A stretch of DNA of 64,000 bases from Xanthomonas cucurbitae (GTDB taxonomy: Bacteria > Pseudomonadota > Gammaproteobacteria > Xanthomonadales > Xanthomonadaceae): NCBI RefSeq assembly GCF_002939885.1, contig NZ_MDED01000011.1, forward strand, positions 54,853-118,852, written 5' to 3'. This document shows positions 36,901 through 46,087 of this stretch, piece by piece (positions within the stretch are counted from its first letter, which is position 1; each line of letters opens with the position of its first letter). The notes under the pieces are model-generated. The model had not been told where the DNA came from and did not search any database. It saw nothing but the letters and a program-made list of their open reading frames with translations. The position numbers and the translations under genes were made by a program.

Positions 36901-37563
36901 GGTCCGGGGATGAGCGCCGAGCAGCGCGGGCGCCTGTTCCAGCGCTTCGAACAGGCCGAGGGCGCACTCACGCTGGCCCGGCATGGTGGCAGCGGGCTGG
37001 GCCTGGCGATCTGCCGCGAGCTGGCGGCGGCGATGGGCGGCGTGGTGGAGGTCCGCAGCGAACTGGGCCAGGGCGCGTGCTTCGTCGTCGAGTTGCCGTT
37101 GCGGTGGGTGATGACCCTGCCCGTGGTCGCACCTGGTGCGGTCGCGGCGAGCGCGGCGCGGGAACAGGCGCCGTTGCGGTTGCTGCTGGTCGAAGACGAC
37201 CCCACCGTGGCGCAGGTGATGATCGGCTTGCTGCAGGCGCATGGACACGCAGTGACCCACGTGCTGCATGGGCTGGCGGCGCTGGCCGAGGTGAGCACCC
37301 AGCGCTTCGATGCCGGCCTGTGCGACCTGGACCTGCCCGGCATCGACGGCGCCGCCCTGGTCGCGCAGCTGCGCTCGCGCGGCGTGCACTTCCCCATCGT
37401 GGCGGTGACTGCGCGTGCCGACGCCGACGCCCAGCCACAGGCAATGGCTGCCGGTTGCAATGGGTTCCTGCGCAAGCCGGTGACCGGCGACTTGCTGGCG
37501 CAGGCGTTGGCGCAGGCACTTGCCACTGCCACCGATGCGGCGGGCGAGGGCGCGGCTGGATAG
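33994..37563 (+). CDS. Hybrid sensor histidine kinase with periplasmic propeller
   Basis: This 1189-residue protein has a signal peptide or anchor (VLIVVLAVLLGVLPCAA), then ~720 residues of two-component-regulator-propeller repeats (for example QDRAGYLWLATLDGLVRYDG, DRLWIG, GRVWISSLRGLWRID). A Y_Y_Y domain follows (SNRYRSFLKGFDTEWQAF to SVRPPWW), a membrane helix (ALICLLGMVLAALLAALY), a HisKA domain with phospho-His in TLGHEVRTPMTGVLGMSELLL, a HATPase (NAVKFTER, DTGPGMS, GGSGLGLAIC) and a C-terminal receiver with phospho-Asp in CDLDLPGIDG and Lys in LRKPVTGD. There is no output HTH, so the signal must pass on by phosphotransfer. The paralogue follows directly. Confidence 0.93.
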   Translation: MRVLIVVLAVLLGVLPCAARIPEVPRFRVVGPGDGLPSTMVVAIAQDRAGYLWLATLDGLVRYDGAGFRTWRHDPADPRSLPCNAIQALYIDTLDRLWIGCGKTLSVMNASRSRFRHYRAADYPLLKDGQIFSIAAFDGAIWVGTTSGALVRIDAAGGMSAIDLGTVEGKLDQSMVMNLAVDTRHRLWIGTSNGLAYYDGKRLHREYVPGEENPQAAIFGLQWTGDRLWLGSDAGLHVRGPGDQWQALSWAGMFGVGNELWGAVAAPDGEFWLGSGRGLWRTRGKLPPVPVFNGEGPLSRRNVVGLMGAADGGLWVPMHGTGLGYLPADWKRTAVIKPAVPTGDAIYCNLAPATRSGGLWQVDAEGRLLRVDLSSGDKFQTGLQSPHLKEMELVSALEDRFQRVWLGNLGFGLSRMDLRTGELVHWPSDGPEPASALSPPEWIVEDGDTVWMVFMDMLQQRDLRSGRVLQRITAQDLRGLRDIDVQQLALGPDGRIWVAGEGGMFAWESALRRFVPVAGLQGAQIQAFASQSAQQFWAYRATGAEQWALTKGRWTRVQQVGEKEGLSGFDAAAMQIDPRGRVWISSLRGLWRIDPSVTPARVRNIGTRDGLTSQEFVQHCLLMAGDTLIGATSDGSTVLLDTAMPDSAPVVPALQLEHVSVLRNGARIALPMHRPFELGPGDRQLQIVGRLLSYTDPVSNRYRSFLKGFDTEWQAFSTTGIREFTSLPAGNYELALQGVDPSGNRSPVRLLQFSVRPPWWRSGPGIALICLLGMVLAALLAALYRRRVRMRAQWQLAQHKRELAEQASLAKTRFLATLGHEVRTPMTGVLGMSELLLQTPLDTRQRGYAGAIQSAGKHLLRLVNDALDLARIEAGKFPLDDRDFDLRQAIRQVVELVRPSAEQKQLRFDCELDDVLPPALHGDASRVQQILLNLLFNAVKFTERGSVQLRVLALPHSDTQGIRVEVRDTGPGMSAEQRGRLFQRFEQAEGALTLARHGGSGLGLAICRELAAAMGGVVEVRSELGQGACFVVELPLRWVMTLPVVAPGAVAASAAREQAPLRLLLVEDDPTVAQVMIGLLQAHGHAVTHVLHGLAALAEVSTQRFDAGLCDLDLPGIDGAALVAQLRSRGVHFPIVAVTARADADAQPQAMAAGCNGFLRKPVTGDLLAQALAQALATATDAAGEGAAG

Positions 37564-37861
37564 GCGGCCGGGAACGTGCCGCCAGCACGCTGCGCCGCGT
37601 GCCCGGCGCACGCACAACGCGCCGGCGCTGCGTGTTAGGGGCCACGCGGCCGGGGCGATCGGTCGCCTGGCGCTGGCGACGCGCCTGCCGCGTGATCGCG
37701 ACAGCATCGCGTGCCGGGACGCCGCCCTGCGAGGTGGCCCAGTCTGCGCTGCTGCAGCCTGCGGCCCCGTGTGTTGCCAGCCTGCGATGCGGTGCGCACT
37801 ATGCGTGCAAAGCAAACAAGGACCCGCGTTGCAAGCCAGATCTCTTTCCCCGCGCAGGCCG

Positions 37862-40800
37862 ATGACCGTGGCGATGGCGCGGTCCCGGTTGCTGTGGTGC
37901 CTGCTGGCCCTGTGCGGATGGCCGGCATCGGGGTTCGGCGCGTTGCCGGAACTGCCGCAACCGCGTCAGTTGACGGTGGCCGACGGGCTGCCGTCCAACA
38001 TCGTGTACGGGCTCGAAGAGGATGCCAATGGCTATCTTTGGTTGGCCAGCAGCGATGGGCTGGCACGCTACGACGGCCGCAACTTCCGTATCTGGCGAGT
38101 CGAGGACGGACTGCGCGACAACCAGGTGTGGGCGGTGCACGTCGACAAGCGTAACCAGGTCTGGATCGGGACCGGCATGGCTGGCCTGGCCATGCTGGAT
38201 GCAGCGCGTCATGGATTTACCTTCTACGACGGCAGCCGCTATCCGGCGCTGCGTGGCGCGGTGATCTGGAACATCGTCTCCACCGGTGACGGCAGCATCT
38301 GGTTCGGCACCGAGAGCAGCGGGCTGTTCAGGTTGCGGGCCAACGGCACGCTGGAGCACTTCGCGCATCGCGCCGATGATCCGCGCAGCCTGCCCGACGA
38401 GGCCATCTACCAGCTGGTCGTCGATACTCGCGGAACGCTGTGGGTGGGAACGGCCAACGGCCTGGCGCGCTGGACCGGCAAGGACTTCGAGCGTCAGCCG
38501 TTGCCCCGGGGAACCGCGCAGATCATCACCCAAGTGACCGCCGACCCCGACGGCAGTCTCTGGATCGGCACCAGCGACGACACCTTGTTACGGCGCGACC
38601 AACAGGGTGGCCTGCGTCCGCACGGCTGGCAGGCACCGGCCCGGTATCCGGTGCTGGGGGTGCTGCTGCGCGACCAAGACGGCAGCTACTGGCTCGATAC
38701 CGCAGCCGGCCTGGGGCATGCCACCGACAGCCAGGTGCACGACGTCCCGCTCTACAACGCGTCCACGCATGGCCGCGTGCGCCCCAACTGGGAGGCGGCC
38801 TACCAGGATCGCGAGGGTGGGGTGTGGTTCGCCAGCCCCCTCGGCGGTCTCTGGCATCTGCCATCGAACTGGCGGCGGTTCGCGGTGGTGGTGAACCACA
38901 AGGACGCAGGCGAGCAGGGCGGCAACCTGGCGTTTCAGGCCACCGCCAGATCCCGCGATGGGCGCTTCTGGCTGGTGGGCAGTTCCGGCGCGCTGGAGCG
39001 CGTCGATCCTGTGCAAGGCCGGATCGAGCTGGTGGTGCCGTCACTGGGGACGCAAAGCTGGTCGTTCAGCGTGCTCGAAGATCGCAAGGGCCGGGTGTGG
39101 GTGGGGAGTTTCGGCCAGCTGACGCGCTACGACCCCGCCAACGGAGCGTTGCGGCAGTGGACGTCGGCCGATGACCGCTCGCCTGCAGCTGCACGGGATG
39201 CCGCGTCGGATGCCACCATCGACAGCCTGACGCAGACCGCCGATGGACATCTCTGGATCCAGACACCGGCGGCGTTGCAGGAGCGCGATGAGGACGGCCA
39301 CGTCCTGCGCAACCTGCAACGAGGTACTCACGGTCTGGCGCACGATCTGGTGATGCACCGTCTCCAGCGGGGGCCGGATGGTGCGTTGTGGCTGGCCGGC
39401 AACCACGGCCTGCTGCGCTGGAATGCGGCCAGCGAGCGCTTTGCCCCCATCGCCGGTGCGCCGACGGAGCAGATCTTCGACTTTCGCTTCAGCGACAACG
39501 AAGTGGCCTGGTTTGCCGGCATGGGGGAGCTGCACCGCTACCTCTGGAAGGATGGCCTCTTGCGGCACCTGGATACGGTGGGCGCCGAACAGGAGTTTCC
39601 CATGCTCGCCGCGCAGGGCCTGGTGATCGATCGTGACGGCGTGGCCTGGCTGTCGAGCATGCGCGGCCTGATCCGGGTCGATCCGGCCACGCGTGGCGTG
39701 CGCGTGTTCGGTGTGCATGATGGCCTGCCCAACCCGCAGTTCGTGCCGCATTCGTTGTCGCAGTCGTCCAAGGGCATGATCGTGGGCGCCACCCCGGACG
39801 GGTTGGTGATCTTCGACCCGGCCCAGCTCAAGCCCAAGGACCATCGGGTACCGCTGGTCATCGAACGGGTGGGCCTGCGGCGTGGCGAGCGCGGGCTGGA
39901 TGTAAGCCATCTCCAGCCGCTGGTGGTGCAGGACGGCGATCGCGACCTGCACTTCGTGGCGCGGCTGCTCAGCTTTGCCGACTCCGAATCCAACAGTTAC
40001 CGCTTCCGTCTGAGTGGCTACGATCCGGACTGGATCGACGTGGGCCCCAGCGGCGAACGCCTGTTCTCGCGCCTGCCCTCCGGGCATTACACCCTGGAAG
40101 TGCAGGGGCGGACCGCCGACGGTCTGTGGTCGGAGAGCCAGAAATTGCACTTCCAGGTGCGGCCGCCCTGGTGGCTGGCGCCTTGGGGTCTGATCGCGCT
40201 GTGCCTGCTGGCGTTGTGCATCGTGGCCGCCGCGTTGTTGCTGTACCGTCGGCGCCTGCGCCGCCTGAATGCGTGGCAGTTGGCGGTGCACAAGCAGGAA
40301 CTGGCCGAACAGGCCTCGCGTGCCAAGACCCGTTTCCTGGCCACGCTCGGCCACGAGGTACGCACGCCGATGACCGGTGTACTGGGCATGAGCGAGCTGT
40401 TGCTCAAGACCGCGCTGGATTCCCAGCAGCGCGGCTATACCGAATCCATCCGTCGCGCGGGCGCGCATCTGCTGCGCCTTGTCAACGATGCGCTGGATCT
40501 GGCGCGGATCGAATCCGGACGCCTGGAACTGGACCTGCAGCCGTTCTCGGTGCGCCAGCTGGTGGCCGAGGTGGAAGCGCTGATGGCGCCACTGGCCCGC
40601 GAACGCGGCCTGCACTTCAGCCTGGAGGTCGGGCTGCTGGGCGATATCACCGCCAGCGGCGATCCCACCCGCATCCGCCAGATCCTGCTCAACCTGCTCA
40701 GCAACGCGATCAAGTTCACCGAGCATGGCGTGGTGGGCCTCAAGCTGACCACCCTGGGCTCGTATCAGGGGCTGCGCTTCGAAGTGGCCGATACCGGGCC

Positions 40801-41440
40801 GGGCATCAACGCCGATCAGAAGGAACGGTTGTTCCAGCGCTTCGAGCAGGGCGACGGTGCCCGGACCACCTCGCGCTATGGGGGCAGCGGGCTGGGATTG
40901 GCGATCTGCCAGGAACTGGCGCTGGCCATGGGCGGGCATATCGAAGTCATCAGCCGGCTCGGCGCAGGCACGCGCTTCGTCGTGGACCTGCCGCTACGCT
41001 GGGTGAGTGCCAATGTCGCGCCGGGGGACGAAGCGCCGCGTGCCAGCGCCAACCTCCCACCGCAGCGCATCCTGCTGGTCGAAGACGACTCCACCATCGC
41101 CGAGGTCATCGTGGGCCTGCTGCGGGCACAGCGGCATTCGGTGGTGCATGCACCGCACGGCCTGGCCGCGTTGACCGAAGCGGCCGACGGCACGTTCGAC
41201 CTGGCGTTGCTGGACCTGGACCTGCCCGGGCTGGACGGCTTTGCGCTGGCCCGGCAACTGCGCGTGTTTGGCTACGACATGCCGCTGATCGCGGTGACGG
41301 CGCGCTCGGACGAAGCGGCCGAGCCGGCCGCGCGGGAGGCCGGCTTCGACAGTTTCCTGCGCAAGCCGCTCACCGGCGACATGCTGGCCGAGACCATGGC
41401 CGACGCCTTGCGCAGCGCTCGCCCGCGCGAGGACCGCTAG
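37862..41440 (+). CDS. Hybrid sensor histidine kinase with periplasmic propeller (paralogue)
   Basis: This 1192-residue protein has the same order of domains as its neighbour: signal peptide (RSRLLWCLLALCGWPASGFG), propeller repeats (NGYLWLASSDGLARYDG, GSIWFGTESSGLFRL, GTLWVGTANGLARW), Y_Y_Y domain (NSYRFRLSGYDPDWIDV to QVRPPWW), membrane helix, HisKA (TLGHEVRTPMTGVLGMSELLL), HATPase (NAIKFTEH, GGSGLGLAIC) and receiver (LLDLDLPGLDG, LRKPLTGD). An ATG at 37874 is a second possible start. The kinase and receiver parts are very alike in the two proteins, while the propellers differ more, as expected from duplication followed by change in what is sensed. Confidence 0.93.
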   Translation: MTVAMARSRLLWCLLALCGWPASGFGALPELPQPRQLTVADGLPSNIVYGLEEDANGYLWLASSDGLARYDGRNFRIWRVEDGLRDNQVWAVHVDKRNQVWIGTGMAGLAMLDAARHGFTFYDGSRYPALRGAVIWNIVSTGDGSIWFGTESSGLFRLRANGTLEHFAHRADDPRSLPDEAIYQLVVDTRGTLWVGTANGLARWTGKDFERQPLPRGTAQIITQVTADPDGSLWIGTSDDTLLRRDQQGGLRPHGWQAPARYPVLGVLLRDQDGSYWLDTAAGLGHATDSQVHDVPLYNASTHGRVRPNWEAAYQDREGGVWFASPLGGLWHLPSNWRRFAVVVNHKDAGEQGGNLAFQATARSRDGRFWLVGSSGALERVDPVQGRIELVVPSLGTQSWSFSVLEDRKGRVWVGSFGQLTRYDPANGALRQWTSADDRSPAAARDAASDATIDSLTQTADGHLWIQTPAALQERDEDGHVLRNLQRGTHGLAHDLVMHRLQRGPDGALWLAGNHGLLRWNAASERFAPIAGAPTEQIFDFRFSDNEVAWFAGMGELHRYLWKDGLLRHLDTVGAEQEFPMLAAQGLVIDRDGVAWLSSMRGLIRVDPATRGVRVFGVHDGLPNPQFVPHSLSQSSKGMIVGATPDGLVIFDPAQLKPKDHRVPLVIERVGLRRGERGLDVSHLQPLVVQDGDRDLHFVARLLSFADSESNSYRFRLSGYDPDWIDVGPSGERLFSRLPSGHYTLEVQGRTADGLWSESQKLHFQVRPPWWLAPWGLIALCLLALCIVAAALLLYRRRLRRLNAWQLAVHKQELAEQASRAKTRFLATLGHEVRTPMTGVLGMSELLLKTALDSQQRGYTESIRRAGAHLLRLVNDALDLARIESGRLELDLQPFSVRQLVAEVEALMAPLARERGLHFSLEVGLLGDITASGDPTRIRQILLNLLSNAIKFTEHGVVGLKLTTLGSYQGLRFEVADTGPGINADQKERLFQRFEQGDGARTTSRYGGSGLGLAICQELALAMGGHIEVISRLGAGTRFVVDLPLRWVSANVAPGDEAPRASANLPPQRILLVEDDSTIAEVIVGLLRAQRHSVVHAPHGLAALTEAADGTFDLALLDLDLPGLDGFALARQLRVFGYDMPLIAVTARSDEAAEPAAREAGFDSFLRKPLTGDMLAETMADALRSARPREDR

Positions 41441-41486
41441 CCCTGGTCAACCACGGGATCCGTGCGGCGGTGGCTTGCAACGCAGG

Positions 41487-42926
41487 CTACTCGGCCACTG
41501 ACTCCACGTCCCTGGGATGCGGCCGGGTATCGGCCAGTTGCCAGAAGATCAGCGTGGAGGTCAGCGTGATGGCACCCACGCACAGGAAGGTGGCATGCAG
41601 CGCGGCGGTGACACCGTGGCTATTGCCCAGGTGGGTATCGAATGCCGCCAGCAGGCTGCCGGCCGCCGCCGCGCCGAAACCGGTGGACAGCATCATCACC
41701 ATCGACAGCAGGCTGTTGCCGGGGCTGGCCTGGGCGGGATCCAGGTCGCGCAGGGTCACGGTATTCATGACGGTGAATTGCAGCGAATTCACCCCGCCGA
41801 AGCAGGTCAGTTGCAGCAGCCGCAGCCACCACGGCTGGCCCGGCTCGACCAGCGCGAAGCTGCCCATCGCCAGGCCCACCAGCACGGTATTGACCATCAG
41901 CGTATTGCGATAGCCGAAGCGGCCGACCAGTACCACCGCAGCGCGCTTGGCGGCCATGCCGGCCAGCGCCACTGGAATCATCAGCAATCCGGCATGCATC
42001 GGACTCATGCCCAGGCCCACCTGCAGCAGCAACGGAATCAGCAGCGGCATCGAACCGCTGCCCACCCGCGCGAACAGGTTGCCGAGGATGCCGATGCGGT
42101 AACTGGCCACCTTGAACAGCGCCAGGGGAAACAATGCATTGGCGGTCGTACCGGCATGCAGCCAGTAGCCGGCCAGCGCGGCCAGCCCGCCGATCGTCAG
42201 CAGCATCACCAGGGCATGCCGCATTCCGGGTTCGGCGATGCCATCGAGCGCCAGCGACAATCCCACCATGCCGAACGCCAGCATCAGATAACCGACCAGG
42301 TCGAAGCGTTTGCGTGCATCGCCGTAGTGGTCCGGCATGATCCTGAGCGCGGCGACAAAGCCGACGATCCCGATCGGCAGGTTGATGAGGAACACCCAGT
42401 GCCATGACGCCACTTCGACCAACCAGCCGCCCAGTGTGGGGCCGACCAGCGGGCCGATCAGCGCGGGGATCGCGATGAAGCTCATCGCCCGCAGGAAGTC
42501 CTCGCGCGCAACCGTCTTAAGCACCGCCAATCTGCCTACCGGCAACAGCATCGCCCCGCCGAACCCTTGCACCACTCGCGCGGCCACCAGCTGCGGCAAC
42601 TGTTGCGCAGCCGCGCACAGCAGCGAACCCAGGGTGAACACGATGATCGCCGCCAGAAAGGTGCGGCGCGTCCCGAAGCGGTCCGCGATCCAGCCCGAGG
42701 CCGGGATGAACATCGCCACCGCCAGCGCGTAGCTGAACACCACCGACTGCATCTGCAGCGGGCTCTCGTGCAGGCTGCGCGCCATCGATGGCAGCGCCGT
42801 GTTGACGATGGTGGCATCCAGCATCTGCATGAAGATCGCCAGCGACACCAGCCACAGCAGCGGCTTGATCGTGGCGTAGGCGCGCGCGGCGGGCACGGGG
42901 GCGGTGTGAGGCATGGGCATCGCCAT
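41487..42926 (-). CDS. MFS drug/solute exporter, DHA2 (EmrB/MdtD-like)
   Basis: This 479-residue protein is a 14-helix-type major facilitator. Motif A-like SGWIADRFGTRRTF follows helix 2, and FMQMLDATIVNTALPSMARSL is the signature of helix 1 in EmrB/QacA/MdtD transporters. GPLVGPTLGGWLVEVASWHWVFLINLPIGIV is the conserved helix 5-6 region. It should export a toxic compound or metabolite by proton antiport. No periplasmic adaptor (EmrA) gene is adjacent. It converges with the second hybrid kinase with a 46-bp gap. Confidence 0.93.
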   Translation of the reverse strand: MAMPMPHTAPVPAARAYATIKPLLWLVSLAIFMQMLDATIVNTALPSMARSLHESPLQMQSVVFSYALAVAMFIPASGWIADRFGTRRTFLAAIIVFTLGSLLCAAAQQLPQLVAARVVQGFGGAMLLPVGRLAVLKTVAREDFLRAMSFIAIPALIGPLVGPTLGGWLVEVASWHWVFLINLPIGIVGFVAALRIMPDHYGDARKRFDLVGYLMLAFGMVGLSLALDGIAEPGMRHALVMLLTIGGLAALAGYWLHAGTTANALFPLALFKVASYRIGILGNLFARVGSGSMPLLIPLLLQVGLGMSPMHAGLLMIPVALAGMAAKRAAVVLVGRFGYRNTLMVNTVLVGLAMGSFALVEPGQPWWLRLLQLTCFGGVNSLQFTVMNTVTLRDLDPAQASPGNSLLSMVMMLSTGFGAAAAGSLLAAFDTHLGNSHGVTAALHATFLCVGAITLTSTLIFWQLADTRPHPRDVESVAE

Positions 42927-43352
42927 CGGGAAGACAGCACATTATCCCCGCGCCGGATGCACAGGGGCGTCATCGCTGGCCTCGATAGGCACGGCGATCG
43001 GCGAGGCGTCATACCATCGCGCCGACCTCGGGCAGAAGTTCCTCCCTCAATTGCGCTGCAGAACGATCACAGGGAACGAACCGTCGGGAAACGCCACTGG
43101 CCGCGTGTTACTGCCCGAGCTGGCGTGCAACAAGCATTGATTCGCTCGCGGATCCCATGCGCCTGCCTCACGTTGACCAATGCAAACGAGGGCACCTCAG
43201 GTTGCGGTGGATCGACCAGGCGACAGGCAATGAGGGCATGGACTCCAAAGCGCTGAACTCAAGCTTGCAGCCTCGCCGACGGTCTGGTCAGGGACGGCGC
43301 GACTTGGGTATGGCCGCCTTTCGAGCGCGCCGGTGAACAGGTTGGAGATTCC
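42927..43352 (+). other. Intergenic region upstream of the AAA/AraC regulator
   Basis: No convincing gene is seen; open frames here lack ribosome-binding sites and family motifs. The region must hold the promoters of both the leftward MFS gene and the rightward regulator. TTGACC at about 43173 is a possible -35. GGAG lies 5 bases before the regulator ATG. Confidence 0.4.
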
Positions 43353-44876
43353 ATGGAACAGCAGGTCATTGATGCATTACGGCGCGTCTATCGCCCGGGG
43401 GATCGGTTGGCGACGACGCTCGGCAGGATCGCTGCACAACTGTCGCAAAGCGACGTTCTGGAAGGCGCGGTCTGCGCGTTCATTGGGGTGGAGGATGGCG
43501 GTGTGCCGCCTGCGGATCGCACGGCCACCCCGCTCGGAGTCACACGCTGTTTTCCCGTCCAGTATGCCCGGCAGGTGCTAGGGGCACTGCAGGTCACGCC
43601 GGCTGCGGATGGCATGAGCGTGGCGGCGATGATGCGGTGCCGGCAAATCGCAAAGTGTTGTGCGTACCTCATCAAGCGCGATGCAGCGTGCGCCTTGGCG
43701 CAAGACCGGCTGGATCGCAGCTTGCTGATCGCAGGCCTTTGCGAAGAGACCTGGATGATCGACGAATTCATCGAGCAGGCCGCAGACAGTGACTTGCCGA
43801 TCATCGTGCACGGCGAGTTCGGCACCGAGAAAGAGGAGGTGGCGATCCTGCTGCATGCGGCCGCACCCCGGTGGGAGGGGCCGTTCGTCACGGTCGATTG
43901 CACCGCGCCTGGCGACGCACCTGCCGCATGGTTCGAGCGTGCAGCCGGCGGCACGCTGTTCCTGCAGGGCGTGGATGAACTCGACGAGGCGTTGCAGCGC
44001 CAGCTGCCTGGGCATCTTCGCGGCTGTCAGGGGCCACGGTCGGCGTCGGGCGGCCGGGCCATGCCGCGGGTGATCGCCTCCACGACCGCCGATCTGTCGC
44101 GCCGCGTGCGCGCGGGACGCTTTTCGCGGGCGTTGCTTTCGCAACTGGACGTCCTGTCGATCGAGCTCGCCCCATTGCGCAAGCGGCGTGCAGACATCGG
44201 GCTGCATGTCGAGCGCGTGCTGGATCGGCATGGCCTGGATCATGCCCAGCAGGTCACCGACGTGCTGATGGATGCGTTGCTGCACTATCCGTGGCCGGAA
44301 AATCTCCAGGAACTGGAGCGGGTGGTACTGCGCCTGGCGGTCATGGCTGCCGGCAGGCCGATCGCAAGCGCGGACATCCATCGCCATGCACCGCGTCTGC
44401 TGGAAGGCCACGCGCAGGCCGTGGGCCCGGAGACAGGCCAGCCCGACACTGATGCAACTACGCCGGCGACATCGCAAGCGCCCGCCGACTGGATCGACGG
44501 CCTACCACATCGCCCCGGACAACGCCTGTCCACCCTGCACGACGCATTGCGGCGCGCCCTGGTGTATCTGGGCGAACACTACGCCCAGCCGCTGACCCTG
44601 AGCGATCTGGCCCGCCAGGCGCACGTCAGCCAGTCGCATCTGGGTTTTCTGTTTCGTGAAGAGCTCGGCAGCACCTTCAAACCGCTACTGCAGCAGTTGC
44701 GCATCGAAAAAGCCAAGGAGCTGTTGCATCAGCAACGCAAGCTGCGCATCACCGAAGTGGCATTGAAGGTCGGTTTTGGCGACCTGAGCCATTTCGAAAA
44801 GAGCTTCCGGCGGCTGGTGGGGGTGAGTCCGCGTGAGTTTCGCAACGCCGATAGAGCAGGTGGGATCGACTAATCC
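43353..44876 (+). CDS. Regulator: degenerate sigma-54-type AAA+ domain fused to AraC HTH
   Basis: This 506-residue protein joins two usually separate parts. Residues ~125-350 resemble an NtrC-type AAA+ domain: HGEFGTEKEEVAILLHAAA is the Walker A region, but the second Gly is Glu; FERAAGGTLFLQGVDELDEALQRQL is the Walker B region, with Asp-Glu replaced; HYPWPENLQELERVVLRLAV is the sensor II-like segment. The GAFTGA loop that contacts sigma-54 is missing. Residues ~395-500 are an AraC HTH pair (LSDLARQAHVSQSHLGFLFREELG, ITEVALKVGFGDLSHFEKSFRRLVG) instead of a Fis HTH. So it likely binds DNA but cannot remodel sigma-54 holoenzyme. It ends convergent to the R-body-type locus and is a good candidate for its regulator. 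Confidence 0.85.
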
Positions 44877-44898
44877 CGGGATGTAACGTTCTCAGAAG

Positions 44899-44934
44899 CT
44901 TCGTGCTGGGTCAATGCGATGGCCCAGCACGAAG
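44899..44934. terminator. Inverted repeat between convergent regulator and R-body locus
   Basis: CTTCGTGCTGGG (44899-44910) and CCCAGCACGAAG (44923-44934) form a perfect 12-bp stem with a 12-base loop. It starts 22 bases after the regulator stop and ~65 bases after the last minus-strand gene, where a bidirectional terminator is expected. There is no T tract. Confidence 0.6.
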
Positions 44935-44999
44935 TGCTGTATGTCGTACAGTCGATGGCTATCCGCCGTTTGAATTGGCGAGGCGGACTTGGGGGAATC

Positions 45000-45245
45000 T
45001 TACGTTTGCTGCTGGAAGGTGGCAGTCCGCATTCCACCGCCAGGCGCGACCACCAGCTCTACGACAATCCCGGCCGCATGATTTGGGTCTGAGATGTTGT
45101 AGGTGTTGCCAACGACCAGGTCGTCATTGGGGTAGGGCGCTATCTGCGCAACGAGATATTGAGTGGGATTGCCGGCCTGGACTTGTATGTTGCTGCCGGT
45201 TGCGACCGTACTGAAGCCCGGGACTTGCTTCACGGTGGTGGCCAT
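45000..45245 (-). CDS. Small hypothetical protein at the distal end of the R-body-type locus
   Basis: This 81-residue protein starts MATTVKQVPGFSTVATGSN after a good AAGGA ribosome-binding site. It has no signal peptide or membrane segment. It looks beta-rich (QYLVAQIAPYPNDDLVVGNTYNI, AAGIVVELVVAPGGGMRTATF). I do not recognise the family. It is on the same strand as the reb genes, but a lower-GC gap of ~330 bases separates it from the gene before, so membership of the locus is uncertain. Confidence 0.65.
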   Translation of the reverse strand: MATTVKQVPGFSTVATGSNIQVQAGNPTQYLVAQIAPYPNDDLVVGNTYNISDPNHAAGIVVELVVAPGGGMRTATFQQQT

Positions 45246-45571
45246 GGTGTATTTCCTTCAATGCTGCGAGGCAAGATAGGCGGCCTCGTGACGCCTTGAG
45301 CTTGTCGATATCGTTCACGCGAGCGCTGCGTTCAATGGATCAGCCAAGCAGTGGGGGCGGACTCGCTAGCGAGCCGAGATTCGGAAGTGGCAGGGAGCTT
45401 TCAAGTGAGATAAATTTAATCTACATCTTTTTTCAATTGCGCCGCGCTTCGATTGAGGACGGACCCAGGAACAATGCTGGGCTGAAAGAAAATAGCGTGA
45501 TGGTGAAAAGGATTGGTACTTCCAGGTCGTTGGCTGTGTTTGATTCGTGAGTTCGCCCTATCTCTACTTTT
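45246..45571. other. AT-richer spacer in the distal R-body-type locus
   Basis: No gene is supported. The stretch around 45405-45440 (GATAAATTTAATCTACATC and TTTTTTCAATTG) is AT-rich and could contain the promoter of the 81-residue gene. An open frame on the plus strand lacks a ribosome-binding site and family features. Confidence 0.35.
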
Positions 45572-46087
45572 CTATTCCGGGAGCCAATCCGCCGCATCCT
45601 CCTTGTACGTCAAGGCCGGTGGGTAATCCTTGATATCACCCCACGTTTTTTTTCCATTCGCGATATCTTTCATCAGCGGGTATAGATTTTCAGGGTTTGA
45701 TAGGTGATAGCCGCGACCGCATTCTGCCAGGTGTGTGACAATTGCCAGTTCAAGGAGTTGGTTAGGGAGGTCCGTCAGGAGAATGACGTCCCCAGTAGCC
45801 CATAGGAGAAATTGCCGGGCAAGGTCTCTTCCCTGATTTGGCTGCTTCCAAGCCCAGTCCGCGATGGCTACGTAGCTGGATGGCTTGCGCCCCTTTGCTC
45901 TGATGACCGGGTCGTAATCTTGCCAGCCTCGGCCAAGCGTGAACCCTATCGGCTCCAGCTGAGTGTTGACATGATCGATCAATTCCTGTCGACATTCATT
46001 TCTTTTTACTGCGTCGGCACCTCCCCACACGTTGACCCACCAATACCTGCCATAATCCGTCAACATTTTTGCTTCTCTCTTGCTCAT
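45572..46087 (-). CDS. Hypothetical protein, orphan gene next to the glycoside-hydrolase-like gene
   Basis: This 171-residue protein starts MSKREAKMLTDYGRYWWVN; the ATG at 46087 has GGGAAA upstream, while the longer frame lacks a site. It is soluble and Trp-rich (YGRYWWVNVWGG, IADWAWKQ, DAADWLPE) with a C-terminal acidic end. I do not recognise it. Lower GC than the reb genes suggests a separate origin. Its position after a putative muralytic enzyme would fit an immunity or accessory role, but nothing in the sequence proves this. Confidence 0.65.
   Translation of the reverse strand: MSKREAKMLTDYGRYWWVNVWGGADAVKRNECRQELIDHVNTQLEPIGFTLGRGWQDYDPVIRAKGRKPSSYVAIADWAWKQPNQGRDLARQFLLWATGDVILLTDLPNQLLELAIVTHLAECGRGYHLSNPENLYPLMKDIANGKKTWGDIKDYPPALTYKEDAADWLPE

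Noticed and set aside
43188..43210. GGCAC...TTGC sequence ahead of the AAA/AraC regulator as a sigma-54 promoter
   Set aside because: The GG-to-GC distance is 11 bases, not 10, so it should not be used by sigma-54.
45296..45550. 84-aa plus-strand open frame in the distal R-body region
   Set aside because: It has no ribosome-binding site or recognisable features and is opposite in strand to its neighbours.
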